Source of the DNA: SAR324 cluster bacterium
GTDB lineage: Bacteria > SAR324 > NAC60-12
NCBI GenBank assembly: GCA_015231885.1
Contig: JADGAT010000006.1
Coordinates: 31,309 to 95,308 of the forward strand
Length of the DNA stretch: 64,000 bases
Direction of reading: 5' to 3'
This document shows, piece by piece, positions 10,472 to 18,826 of this stretch; within the stretch, counting starts at the first letter, position 1, and every line of letters starts with the position of its first letter. A model generated the notes under the pieces. The model did not search any database, was not told the origin of the DNA, and saw only the letters and a program-made list of their open reading frames with translations. The position numbers and the translations under genes were made by a program.

Positions 10472-10496
10472 GGGATTGCAGAGATTCTGCAATCCC
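10472..10496 (+). terminator. Strong hairpin after tRNA-Arg
   Basis: GGGATTGCAGA and TCTGCAATCCC form a perfect 11-bp stem with a three-base loop, 10 bases after the tRNA. No T tract follows on the plus strand (it is A-rich), so it may be a processing or boundary hairpin rather than a classical terminator. Confidence 0.5.
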
Positions 10497-10575
10497 GAAA
10501 AAAGATACCCATAATGCCCCATAAGGCCAGTTGCTCATGTATGAAAAACCCATAGGTTATTCATTATTGGAATAT

Positions 10576-11394
10576 CATGAAAACCTTAAACACACTAATT
10601 CTCCTTGGAATCATTAGCAGTTTTTTAGGAAGGCGAAAATAATAACATGTGAAAGTTACGCAGGATTTTCATCGAGGTTCAAGGCGTTTTATCGGGCGCA
10701 TAACTTGCTATGTAACTGGTAAAGCAACGCAGAAAATCATTGAAAAGACAAGTAGATTTGCTAAGTTATTGTTTGAGCATTCCTTAGCATCTTGTAATAC
10801 AAATGAGAGCATACCCGTCGACTGCGAAGATGAGGGGCATTCCAGCTGTTCAGATGATTCATCACAGTTCCAATCACAAAACACTGGAAAAAAAGGAGCA
10901 TTGATTGGTGCAGCCGGTGGTGTTGTTTTATTGTCAAATATGAACAAATCAGATTCTGATAGTAACAGCTACTCCCCCAATAAATCTTTGGTCACCATCA
11001 ATCAAAAAGCAATGAGAAGGGATGCTGATACAGAAGGGCAAGTGCTACTGGTTGAAAGAACAAACATATGGGGCTTATAGCCCCAGTGCAGAAGTCAAAG
11101 CGATCATTAACTGGCAATTCCCCCACAATGAAAACATATTTTTAGGGGAAGTCTTTAGTGATTGGGATCACAGCAAATCGATTGTTAAATTTTTTGAAGG
11201 ATTTCCTCAGGTTGGACAAACCCATACCGAACAGTTCCATTCAATGAATAATAAAATTCAAGGTCACAAAGCCGCATGAACAGAAAATCCAAAAATCTGA
11301 AGAGTTAGAGAAGTTTGGGGGCGTTAGAAAAGAATTGAATCTGAGGCAAGATGAACCAAAACATTTTGTCAATGAGCCATTTTCAAAGTCATGA
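10576..11394 (+). pseudogene. Decayed secreted-protein gene with several frameshifts
   Basis: Protein-like reading moves through the three frames in order. An ATG at 10576 starts a signal-like peptide (MKTLNTLILLGIISSFLG) that stops after 21 codons. A neighbouring frame then reads KAKIITCESYAGFSS. The frame opening with GTG at 10649 gives a Ser/Asp-rich stretch and GALIGAAGGVVLL up to about 11040. The next frame gives EVKAIINWQFPHNENIFLGE up to 11279. A last frame from about 11265 to the TGA at 11394 gives KIQKSEELEKFGGVRKEL. No single frame covers the whole. I read this as one gene broken by at least three indels; the function is not recognised. It sits directly downstream of the tRNA. Confidence 0.65.
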
Positions 11395-11407
11395 GCCGTT
11401 TTTGATT

Positions 11408-11794
11408 TCAATGCCATCCTTTTTGGACTAAGACTTCTGACATTGGAAAGTGCTTAGTATTTAAAGTATATATACGTCCCCCCGTTTGCATTACTGTCGC
11501 CGCTAAAATTGCATCATTTACATCAATTCCATGACTCGAATACCATTTACGGTATAATACTCCAGCTTTATCAACGATCTCCTGATCGACGGACTCCGTT
11601 TTAATCTGTGATAAAAATAATCCTGTCGCTTCCTCCTCTTCAGGCTTCATGAAGAACACAACTTCTGCTCGTTGCATCGCTCCTGTGTAGAGTTCATATT
11701 GTTCTTCGTCTCGAAGATGGACTAATAGCTTTTTAGCCTCCTCTTCTCCTCGGAGGTGCCATATCAAAATGTCTGCATCAATATATGCTCTCAT
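11408..11794 (-). CDS. PIN-domain toxin (VapC-like ribonuclease)
   Basis: The 128-residue product has PIN-domain spacing: D6 in YIDADILIWHL, E44 in RAEVVFF, D94 in DVNDAILAAT, and a terminal LNTKHF segment where the family has LxTxNxxHF. PIN toxins are Mg-dependent RNases that cleave tRNA or rRNA and are held inactive by their antitoxin. The ATG overlaps the antitoxin stop by four bases, the normal arrangement for a VapBC pair. Confidence 0.85.
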   Translation of the reverse strand: MRAYIDADILIWHLRGEEEAKKLLVHLRDEEQYELYTGAMQRAEVVFFMKPEEEEATGLFLSQIKTESVDQEIVDKAGVLYRKWYSSHGIDVNDAILAATVMQTGGRIYTLNTKHFPMSEVLVQKGWH

Positions 11795-12048
11795 TGATGA
11801 TGCCTTTCCATCGATTTATTAAAAGCTGACCGAGCCTTTGAAATGCTTTCCTGGGGAGTTTCTGATCTTTTCCATGCACCACATGTGTTTTCAAGGATAT
11901 CGATTTTTCTCTTTAATCCTGTTTGTTCTGAATACATGCTGATTGCAGCCTCGATAACAGCTTTCTTCGAGGTATTGAGCTCACGCGCTAATATACCAAC
12001 TTGCTGTATGATAGATTCATCAACTCGTGCTGATAATATTTTATCCAT
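11791..12048 (-). CDS. Ribbon-helix-helix antitoxin of the PIN toxin
   Basis: An 85-residue product from the ATG at 12048, preceded by AGGAGA five bases upstream; a longer open frame to 12099 lacks such a site. The N-terminus KILSARVDESIIQQVGILAREL has the short-strand-then-helix pattern of ribbon-helix-helix antitoxins, which bind their own promoter. The C-terminal part (about 45-85) would wrap the toxin. It is co-transcribed with the downstream PIN gene. Confidence 0.8.
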   Translation of the reverse strand: MDKILSARVDESIIQQVGILARELNTSKKAVIEAAISMYSEQTGLKRKIDILENTCGAWKRSETPQESISKARSAFNKSMERHHQ

Positions 12049-12351
12049 TCTTTTCTCCTGCTTAAATACGTATACATAATAACGTAAGAATAATATCAAG
12101 AAAATTAAAAAATAGCAATAATATTACTAAACGAGCAGTAGTTCAGAAAAGTTTTGTCCTTTGGTTGAGATCTTGCTAAATGCAGGCAGATGATGGTGAA
12201 GGGCGGTGGGGAGCGGCATTTACAATGCAACTCATCAATGCTGATGAATCCATGATAAAACAAAATAATTCTCGCATTTTCAGACAAGGGCATGTATGTA
12301 TCAGTATAATACGTATGCTAACATATGAAAAAAGGGCAGCAATAAGGAAGT
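12049..12351. other. Intergenic region between toxin-antitoxin pair and CheY-like gene
   Basis: About 300 bases hold the divergent promoters of the antitoxin (minus) and the response regulator (plus). The only long frames (12105-12293 minus, 12180-12365 plus) have no ribosome binding site and no recognisable protein character. No repeat or RNA gene was seen. Confidence 0.5.
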
Positions 12352-12747
12352 ATGACGGTAAGTAAGGATATCAAGATTCTGGTAGTCGATGACAATGCTC
12401 CGATGAGAAAAATCCTGGTGAACATTTTGACTCATGCGGGGTTCAAGAATGTAACAGAGGCCAATGACGGAAGCACAGCATTAGTAAAGCTCAATAATAC
12501 CAAAACAGGAAGCAAAAAAATTGATCTGGTGCTCCTGGACTGGAGTATGCCTAACGTAACAGGAATGTCTGTCCTGAAAGAGGTCAAGGCTGATCTGCAC
12601 TTAAAAGACATTCCGGTCATCATGGTCACTGCCGAATCTTCGCAGGAAAACATCATGGCCGCCGTCAAAGCGGGTGCCAGCAATTACATCATCAAGCCTT
12701 TTGAGCCTGAAACCATTATTAGCAAAATCGACAAAGTTTTTTCTTAG
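12352..12747 (+). CDS. Single-domain response regulator (CheY-like)
   Basis: The 131 residues are a complete receiver domain and nothing else: acidic pocket D13-D14 (VVDDN), phosphoacceptor D63 (LLDWSMP), T93 (MVTA) and K115 (IIKPF). Single-domain regulators act by protein contact, for example at a flagellar switch or in a phosphorelay. No histidine kinase or chemotaxis gene is adjacent, so the partner is unknown. It ends 12 bases before the DtxR-like gene, probably in one transcript with it. Confidence 0.88.
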   Translation: MTVSKDIKILVVDDNAPMRKILVNILTHAGFKNVTEANDGSTALVKLNNTKTGSKKIDLVLLDWSMPNVTGMSVLKEVKADLHLKDIPVIMVTAESSQENIMAAVKAGASNYIIKPFEPETIISKIDKVFS

Positions 12748-12759
12748 AGAGGATGGGAC

Positions 12760-13431
12760 ATGGAAGAGAAGCTATCCATTGTCATAGAAGAGTATCTGCA
12801 AGAAATCTATCTGCTCCAGTCCGGAGAACATCCTGTCAAGTCCAATCATCTAGCAGATCGAGTGAACTCAGCACCATCCACCGTTCATGCCACCTTATCC
12901 CGTATGCAGCGGGACAACTTGGTTCAGGTAGATCAAAAGAAACAAATTTCTCTTACAGAAAAAGGAAACGAAATCGTCAAAGACCTCATCCTCCGCCATA
13001 ACCTAGCAGAAAACTTCCTGTGCCACACACTCGGAATTCCCTGGTATGAAGTCCATAAACACGCCCACCAGCTCGAACATGCCATGACCCCCCTCGTTGT
13101 AGAGAAGCTGGCAGAGTTTTTGGAACATCCGGAAGCTTGCCCCCATGGAGTGCCTGCTGGAGGATACGAGGATTCTTATCTCAGTCAGTCGTTTTCATTG
13201 GATCAGGGAGAAACAGGACTGCTCATCAAAATTCTGATGATTGACGAATATCTTGAAAAATCTGAGGAACTGCTGCAATACCTTCACGAAAAATCGATCA
13301 CTCCCGGATCTCAGCACACCATCAAAGAAAATCAGCAAGCTACCCATTCCATTACTCTGGAGTCTGAACAAGGACTGGTTACCCTGCCCTTTGACATTGC
13401 CAAAAAAATTAAAGTCAAACGAGTGGAATAG
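12760..13431 (+). CDS. DtxR/MntR family metal-dependent repressor
   Basis: The 223-residue product has an N-terminal winged helix (EEYLQEIYLL, then NHLADRVNSAPSTVHATLSRM, residues about 9-50), the metal-binding/dimerisation helix region (LRHNLAENFLCHTLGIPWYEVHKHAHQLEHAM, with HNLAE and EVHKHAHQLEH supplying ligands) and a C-terminal SH3/FeoA-like segment. This is the long form with three domains. The family senses Fe(II) or Mn(II). It is convergent, three bases apart, with a CDF metal transporter, supporting a role in metal homeostasis. Which metal is not decided here. AGAGGATGGG precedes the ATG. Confidence 0.9.
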   Translation: MEEKLSIVIEEYLQEIYLLQSGEHPVKSNHLADRVNSAPSTVHATLSRMQRDNLVQVDQKKQISLTEKGNEIVKDLILRHNLAENFLCHTLGIPWYEVHKHAHQLEHAMTPLVVEKLAEFLEHPEACPHGVPAGGYEDSYLSQSFSLDQGETGLLIKILMIDEYLEKSEELLQYLHEKSITPGSQHTIKENQQATHSITLESEQGLVTLPFDIAKKIKVKRVE

Positions 13432-13434
13432 AGC

Positions 13435-14580
13435 CTAATGAGTTTCCAACTCAAGGTGGATATCCGCCGTACCAATATCCTTGACTGCTTCAACCAGCTG
13501 TTTTGCCCTTGCTGCAATTTGTTTTGCCTCAGCAACCAGCAAATCAGGATCTACGGTAATTTCGATCTGTACCATTATCTTCTGACGTAAATAGTGACAA
13601 AGGATATGAGAAATTCCCTGAATTTCAGGTACAGTGGACAAAGCCTCACGAATATCGTTCTCAACTTCGGCAAGAGGACGCATCAATGTCTGATAAATTT
13701 CTTCCGTATCAGGCTCCGCGTCAATATGGATGAGGACTTCATTCACAGCAGGAATATTGGTAAGAATACTCTGACGCACCCTTTCTGATATTTGATGTGC
13801 GACAGAAACACTAATAGTACTGGGCACCTCCAGATGCATATCCATCAACGTGTAGGGTCCCATCTTCCGGGCTCGTGCCTGGTGGTAATGCTCAAACCCA
13901 TCAATTTCTTTCATGATCGTATCCAGGGTTTCCAAAATATCATCTTCAGCCATCTCGTCTGCCAACTCCCTTGTACTCTCCCGTCCCATCTCAATCCCGG
14001 CTTTGATGATCAAACCGGCAACCAGTACTCCTGCAATGGGGTCTAAAATAGGATATCCCAGCTGTGAGGCTCCAATCCCAATCAACGCCACAACTGAAGA
14101 AAACGCATCGGAACGGTGATGCCAGGCATTTGCCACCAGAATTCGACTTCCTGCCCGCTTTCCAACTGCAGCAGTGATGTGGTACATTCCTTCTTTGATT
14201 AAAATAGAACCAATTGCGGCCCATAATGCCAAGGTACCTGGAGGGGAAGGAGATTCGACAAACTGGAGAGAATGAAAGGCAATTCCCACTCCGGCAAAAC
14301 CTAGTAAAATGGCCACAAACAACGTCCCAATAGTTTCGAACTTGCCATGCCCGTAAGGATGGTCATGATCTTTCGGCTTTTTGGTCATATAAATAGCCCA
14401 AAGGGTCACACCATCCGAAAGAAGGTCTGAGAGAGAATGAGCCGCATCAGCTACCATTGCTGAGGAATTAGCAATCACACCTATGATCCCTTTCAACAGG
14501 GCCAGTCCCAAATTGGCAATCACACCAAGCCAAACAACTCCAAGTACTTTGTAGTTTGAAAAATCCAGATTCTTGTCCAT
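13435..14580 (-). CDS. Cation diffusion facilitator (CDF) metal efflux transporter
   Basis: The 381-residue product has six membrane segments in the first 210 residues, with metal-site motifs DAAHSLSD (about 45-52) and HDHPYGHGKFE (about 72-82), and the second-site region AWHHRSDAFSS (about 151-161). The C-terminal part appears to contain two successive cytoplasmic dimerisation (ZT-dimer-like) domains: one with DMHLEVP, one ending with a second copy, DIHLELETH. This makes it longer than minimal CDF proteins. CDFs export Zn, Fe or Mn by proton exchange. It lies tail-to-tail with the DtxR-like gene. Confidence 0.92.
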   Translation of the reverse strand: MDKNLDFSNYKVLGVVWLGVIANLGLALLKGIIGVIANSSAMVADAAHSLSDLLSDGVTLWAIYMTKKPKDHDHPYGHGKFETIGTLFVAILLGFAGVGIAFHSLQFVESPSPPGTLALWAAIGSILIKEGMYHITAAVGKRAGSRILVANAWHHRSDAFSSVVALIGIGASQLGYPILDPIAGVLVAGLIIKAGIEMGRESTRELADEMAEDDILETLDTIMKEIDGFEHYHQARARKMGPYTLMDMHLEVPSTISVSVAHQISERVRQSILTNIPAVNEVLIHIDAEPDTEEIYQTLMRPLAEVENDIREALSTVPEIQGISHILCHYLRQKIMVQIEITVDPDLLVAEAKQIAARAKQLVEAVKDIGTADIHLELETH

Positions 14581-14894
14581 TATAAAACGTCTACTCCTTT
14601 ATTTTGTTTGTTTCCACATGGTTTCAATACCGTATTGTTTACGGCAGGCATACTCGATGAACGGCTGCGGTTCACCCAATTCAGCCAAAGCCTTTAGCAA
14701 GTGAACAGGAAGCCTGATTCTGATTTTGAGAAAAGCAGACCGTATGATGAAGAATGGGTTTGCCTCGGGGATTGATCCGATGCAAAGGAAGAAGCTAATG
14801 ATCCTAAGAAGCGATTGGCCAGGATGGAGAATGCCTGCCAACGCATCAAAGACAGGTTGACTGAATTGGAAAAGTAAGGGTTGCGGCTGGAGGA
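14581..14894. other. Intergenic stretch with gene remnants
   Basis: Two short protein-like fragments converge here. On the minus strand, 14599 to about 14740 reads LPVHLLKALAELGEPQPFIE and ends at 14599; on the plus strand about 14777-14878 reads PKKRLARMENACQRIKDRL followed by TELEK and a stop. Neither has its own proper start. The minus frame can be extended to an ATG at 14841, but its first half is not protein-like. These look like ends of decayed genes. Confidence 0.4.
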
Positions 14895-15377
14895 CTAAAC
14901 GACCATATCCAGCCGCTGTTCAACATCTAAATACGACTTGTCTGCTTCCACCAGGTTATAAAACCAAATGCCGCTTTCCACGTCAAAATCTTCTTCAATG
15001 AGGTTTCCTGTCAGCATCTGTTTCAAGAGCAACAAAACGTGTTTTTCTTTCCATCCGGTCTTTTCCACCAAATAATCCACGGTATGCCGATCGTGTGCAT
15101 CAGCCAGAATCTCCAGCAGAACCTCTACATAGTCAGAAACTTGATATTGTTCGCCTGTGTTCTTAGAAGAGACAGAACCATCACCCATTCCCGTTTTTGA
15201 AGAGCCAGAAGACACGCTTTTGGCGGCAATAAACAATCCAGCAATTGGTAAAATCACTTTACACAGCCCTATCACCGATAAGGGAACCGCTGTTTTCAAA
15301 AGATTCTTATCTTCCGAGATCCTGAGCAACCAAAAAACGCTTCCTGCAAGAGCAGCTAACATTAGAACATGCATCAT
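14895..15377 (-). CDS. Unknown membrane protein with C-terminal helical domain
   Basis: The 160-residue product has two hydrophobic segments (about 1-18 and 30-55), a Ser/Gly linker (SVSSGSSKTGMGDGSVSS) and a C-terminal domain (about 80-145). That domain's pattern VDYLVEKTGWKEKHVLLLLKQMLTGNLIEEDF resembles a winged helix. AGAAAAATT rather than a strong ribosome site precedes the ATG. It belongs to a minus-strand group with the HEAT-like and YaaW-like genes but is separated from them by a MITE. Function unknown. Confidence 0.7.
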   Translation of the reverse strand: MMHVLMLAALAGSVFWLLRISEDKNLLKTAVPLSVIGLCKVILPIAGLFIAAKSVSSGSSKTGMGDGSVSSKNTGEQYQVSDYVEVLLEILADAHDRHTVDYLVEKTGWKEKHVLLLLKQMLTGNLIEEDFDVESGIWFYNLVEADKSYLDVEQRLDMVV

Positions 15378-15498
15378 AATTTTTCTCCAACGCTGATAAC
15401 AGACAAACCTATCTGAATTGATCTTCTATTCTTTCTCATATTTTACTGCATCTTGCAATGTTTCTCCATACTATTTTGGGATTATTGACCTGTACTAA

Positions 15499-15656
15499 GG
15501 GCTCGTACATAAATAACCTTTACAGATGACTTGTCTTTTTCCACGTCTACGGTGTTGTCTTCAAAGGCACATACTCCAGTATGCACAATTGAAGACGCCT
15601 TGTAGCCAAGAAAAAATACTTCCTCATCTTTGTCAACGTTATTTCTGCACGAACCC
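15499..15656. mobile_element. 158-bp foldback MITE with TAA target duplication
   Basis: The left end GGGCTCGTACATAAATAAC (15499-15517) and the right end, read from the other strand as GGGTTCGTGCAGAAATAAC, match at 16 of 19 bases. TAA flanks both sides (15496-15498 and 15657-15659). The two arms keep matching inward (GATGA, GTCTTCAA) to a central CATACT CC AGTATG at 15570-15583, exactly the element midpoint, so the whole unit is one imperfect palindrome. It encodes no plausible protein. I infer a non-autonomous transposable element; its parent IS is not known. Its right end touches the stop codon of the HEAT-like gene. Confidence 0.8.
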
Positions 15657-16843
15657 TAAGAAAAAATTCCCAGGTCTTTGATGTTTTTCGTAAATTTGTC
15701 ATAACCTTCCTTAACATTTTCCTGAAGGCTGGAAATTTCGATTTCTTTGAAATTGAGCAATTCTCTGGTTTTTTCGTTCCCGATCCGCTCTCGGAGCGCA
15801 TTGATGCAATGATTGCGCACTCTCTCATTTTTGTCAGTCATGCCAACCTTGAGGTATTCTACAGTTTTCTGACTTTCTATCACCCCCAATGCGATAGAAG
15901 CCGCCTGCCGCAAGATCAGATTGATGGACACGTCTTCCTTTTTCGGTCTTTCCCATTGAAACATCTGCTTGACCAGTTCTAGAAAAGAGTGATTGGAGGA
16001 AAAAAACTGGATAATGGCACTTTTGAATTCGTGGTCATGGGCCAAAACATGAGCAATGTCCTGGTTTTGACTTTTGCTGAGCATCCAGCAGCGAAGAAAA
16101 TGCTGTTCCACCCCGGAGCTTTTGATACTGGAAAAAATGGACTGGATTTTATCTTCCTCCAGAAATTGCTGAATAATGTGATATCCCATGCCGGCATTGC
16201 AAAGAAAGGGACCAATGGTTGAAATGTATTGTTCTTTTTGCGAATAACCGAGCAGCAGCAGGGATCCTGCAAACCAGACAAGATCTGAAGTATCTTTCAT
16301 GGCTATTGTTTTTTCCGCCGTTTTGATCAATTCAGGGTCTTTTCCAAGCAACTCAAGCACTTGTTGTTCACGCACATGAACATCTTCCTCTATTGTGGCA
16401 ATCAGGTCACGCATGAATGGATCGGCGAGCTTTTGTTTATGATCAACCGGAACCAGGGGAGCCATTTCAGCCAGCCAGTATTGCAAATCTTTCGGAACAT
16501 CAGACCATCCAGCAATTTTCACCAGAGCATCAAACTTATGCAGCTCGGTGATTTTACCCAGAATTTTAGAAAGATTATTGTATTTTTTAAAGGAGATGTC
16601 TGCAATGATTTGCAGGTAATTTTCCCTGGAGAGCCGTTCAGCAATCCGGTCCAATGTCTCAAAAAGCTCCATTTCCACTTTTTTCTCTTCGACATGAGAG
16701 AGGCTGTTGATGGCCTGTGCCAGAACTTCCCGAAAGCCATGTTCTATTTCCATTTTCTCCAAAGTACTCAAACAAATGAATAAAGAGGCGACATCCTTCT
16801 TTTTAGCCAGCTTGAGCAATTCTTGTTTCTGATGTTTATCCAT
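15656..16843 (-). CDS. HEAT-like repeat protein of unknown function
   Basis: The 395-residue product is almost wholly helical, with paired amphipathic helices that look like HEAT/armadillo repeats. The clearest is residues 310-350 (AASIALGVIESQKTVEYLKVGMTDKNERVRNHCINALRERIG). No signal peptide or catalytic motif was seen, so a binding or scaffold role is inferred. The stop TAG lies at the junction with a MITE, so the original C-terminus may have changed. It follows the YaaW-like gene by 29 bases, with AGGAGAAAAGATC before the ATG, so they are probably co-transcribed. Confidence 0.75.
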   Translation of the reverse strand: MDKHQKQELLKLAKKKDVASLFICLSTLEKMEIEHGFREVLAQAINSLSHVEEKKVEMELFETLDRIAERLSRENYLQIIADISFKKYNNLSKILGKITELHKFDALVKIAGWSDVPKDLQYWLAEMAPLVPVDHKQKLADPFMRDLIATIEEDVHVREQQVLELLGKDPELIKTAEKTIAMKDTSDLVWFAGSLLLLGYSQKEQYISTIGPFLCNAGMGYHIIQQFLEEDKIQSIFSSIKSSGVEQHFLRCWMLSKSQNQDIAHVLAHDHEFKSAIIQFFSSNHSFLELVKQMFQWERPKKEDVSINLILRQAASIALGVIESQKTVEYLKVGMTDKNERVRNHCINALRERIGNEKTRELLNFKEIEISSLQENVKEGYDKFTKNIKDLGIFS

Positions 16844-16872
16844 GATGATCTTTTCTCCTCCTTTTTTTGTAA

Positions 16873-17709
16873 TTACTCAGATTCTTCCCAAAGTCCGGAA
16901 TCATCTTCGGGGCCATTTCTCAAATTGATCAGTGCCAGGTAGAGTATTACGGGACATGTTTTACGAAAGGCCGGTCCTTGTAGATCAACCACCAGCCAGC
17001 CTGTTGTAATCCCCCAAATGAAAGGTCCGGTCACCTCAGCCCACCAGGGAAACCGGACAGCCAGCTGTTTCAAGGTCTGTGCAGCGGCCTCTCGTCCCAC
17101 AAACGCAGTAATCATATTGAGTGTCATGCTGGTTATCAATTTGGCGGCAAGTTCTTTTCCCAGAATGGGCAGGATGATTGCAGAGAAAATAGCCACTTGG
17201 CCTAGTTTTTTGATTTCTGAAATCACTTCTTCTGCAGCATCAGGGCTTACTCCGAGCAACTGTAGCTGCTGCCTTTGTTCTTCCGGAGTCATTTGCTGAA
17301 ATTGTTTTTCGACCATGGCCTGGACCAGTTTTTCCAGCTTAGGTTGAACTGGTCCCATTTTTTTAACAGCGATCCCAAGCTTTGAACAAATATCGTTAAT
17401 GATTTCATCAATGGTTACTCCGGGTTCCTTATTGGTCATCCAACGAAAAAAATAAGCAATATCCGCACTGCCCACATAGCGAATTTCCTTTTCCAGTAAT
17501 TCTACCAGTTTTCTTTTATCGCGCTCCGAACCTGTTTTAGAAAATTGAGTCAATGAAACATGAAGTTCCGCATCCGCGCTCACATTGAATGGACTGGTCA
17601 GGTGGTCAATCATGAACTCAAAATCCGGCTTTTCGGCTGTCAATAGAATTTCCTGCAAACTCATTCCTGGGTCCTTTCTTTCCAAAATATCAGCTGTACT
17701 TAAAATCAA
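16873..17709 (-). CDS. YaaW-like (UPF0174) protein
   Basis: The 278-residue product resembles the YaaW/UPF0174 group. The N-terminal helical part covers SADIAYFFRWMTNKEPGVTIDEI. The MTPEEQRQQLQLLGVSPDAAEEVI segment follows near 160-185. The C-terminus is hydrophobic (about 190-260) and ends in FIWGITTGWLVVDLQGPAFRKT-like spacing, which is where the family has its GPIGWAI...DIAGPAYR segment. The molecular function of the family is not established. It is the upstream partner of the HEAT-like gene. Membrane association through the Gly/Ala-rich C-terminal helices is inferred. Confidence 0.65.
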   Translation of the reverse strand: MILSTADILERKDPGMSLQEILLTAEKPDFEFMIDHLTSPFNVSADAELHVSLTQFSKTGSERDKRKLVELLEKEIRYVGSADIAYFFRWMTNKEPGVTIDEIINDICSKLGIAVKKMGPVQPKLEKLVQAMVEKQFQQMTPEEQRQQLQLLGVSPDAAEEVISEIKKLGQVAIFSAIILPILGKELAAKLITSMTLNMITAFVGREAAAQTLKQLAVRFPWWAEVTGPFIWGITTGWLVVDLQGPAFRKTCPVILYLALINLRNGPEDDSGLWEESE

Positions 17710-17780
17710 TGCCCTTCATTGCATAAAGACACAAACGACAAAGATGATAAAAATCAACTGTACCATCATCTGAAAACAAC

Positions 17781-18071
17781 TTGCAACTTTTGTTGATTTG
17801 TCAGCAGGGCAATCGCATTAAAAAGAGTTTGCCTTGGGAACACTACCAAACCGTTGAAAAAGATCATGAGCGTATCGAAATCCGAGATTACTGGTTGTTC
17901 TCTCAAATTGAAGACCTTCCAGGAAGGTTTGCCTGGGAAGGTTTGCAAAGTATTGGTTGCGTTAAATCCCAACGGATTATTGGAAATTCAACCAGCACAG
18001 AAATACGTTATTATATTACCAGCTTAGACCAAGGAATTCAGCGCTTTGCTGGGAATGCTCAAACAATTTAG
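17781..18071 (+). pseudogene. ISAs1-family transposase remnant
   Basis: A plus-strand frame of 96 codons reads HYQTVEKDHERIEIRDYWL, then FAWEGLQSIGCVKSQR, then EIRYYITSLDQGIQRFAGNA. This is the middle part of ISAs1-type DDE transposases, around the segment where those proteins have GRIE.R and RYYISSL. Both the N-terminal catalytic half and the C-terminal HW.IEN part are missing, so it is a decayed fragment. The rest of the 17710-18128 gap holds no gene. Confidence 0.75.
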
Positions 18072-18128
18072 ATTCTCCAACTGAACAGGCTTTATTAATT
18101 TCGCAATCCAGTAATTTTACGAGAAATT

Positions 18129-18743
18129 TCACATTAAATTGGACAGTATCGCTGCTTCCAGGCGATCATTATACCCTACAAAAAAATGATCGGCACGATC
18201 CAGCACTTCAAAATGAGCATTGGGGTTCCAGGAGGAAAGCATTTGTTCAATCAAGACAGGAGGAGCAAAGTCATCACGGCTTCCGCCAATCACAAGATCC
18301 AGCCTGGGAATGGCGGCAACGGGTTGAAAGTCGATAAAAGCAACCGGCGGAGCCACCATCACCATGCTGTCATAGAGGTCACTTTTACCTGCTGCTTGAG
18401 CATTCACCCACACTCCAAAGGAATATCCAGTCAATACAATGGAGTCGCACCCTGATGCTTTAAGGTATTCCAGCGCACTGAGCACATCCCGCTGCTCTCC
18501 CTGGCCATCATCAAAATTTCCTTCACTTTTTCCAACACCCCTAAAATTAAAGCGAAGCGTGGTGTACCCCTTCTTTTGAAAACTGCGTACAATGGTTCCA
18601 ACAACTGCATTGTACATATCTCCGCCATAAAGCGGATGGGGATGAGTCACCACCACCCCCAGATCGCCTGATCCTTTTTGCAGCAAACCTTCCAGTGTGA
18701 CATCTCCTGCAGAAAAACTGACAACTTCTTCCTTCACAAGCAC
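18129..18743 (-). CDS. Alpha/beta hydrolase (dienelactone-hydrolase-like)
   Basis: The 204-residue product has the alpha/beta hydrolase layout: oxyanion region VVTHPHPLYGGDM (about 31-43), strand TLRFNFRGVGKSEG (about 61-74), nucleophile elbow GYSFG (about 106-110), acid GSRDDF and catalytic His in DRADHFF near residue 185. The HPHP...NFRG.G.S pattern is shared with the small hydrolases often annotated as dienelactone-type or KANL3/Tex30-like; the substrate is unknown. It stands alone, 83 bases downstream of the adenosine deaminase gene. Confidence 0.85.
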   Translation of the reverse strand: MLVKEEVVSFSAGDVTLEGLLQKGSGDLGVVVTHPHPLYGGDMYNAVVGTIVRSFQKKGYTTLRFNFRGVGKSEGNFDDGQGEQRDVLSALEYLKASGCDSIVLTGYSFGVWVNAQAAGKSDLYDSMVMVAPPVAFIDFQPVAAIPRLDLVIGGSRDDFAPPVLIEQMLSSWNPNAHFEVLDRADHFFVGYNDRLEAAILSNLM

Positions 18744-18826
18744 TCTCCTTTACTGATTGATGAAATATTCAAAACAACTTTTTCACTATTCATTTATAAA
18801 AGAAAAAAGCAAAATGCAGCTCTAAC

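Noticed and set aside
10320..10553. 77-codon minus-strand frame containing RIRTCDRRIRNPLLYP
   Set aside because: It is the antisense reading of tRNA-Arg; this peptide type is a well-known false product over tRNA genes.
12105..12293. 62-codon minus-strand frame between antitoxin and CheY-like gene
   Set aside because: No ribosome site, poor protein character and no neighbour support; left as intergenic.
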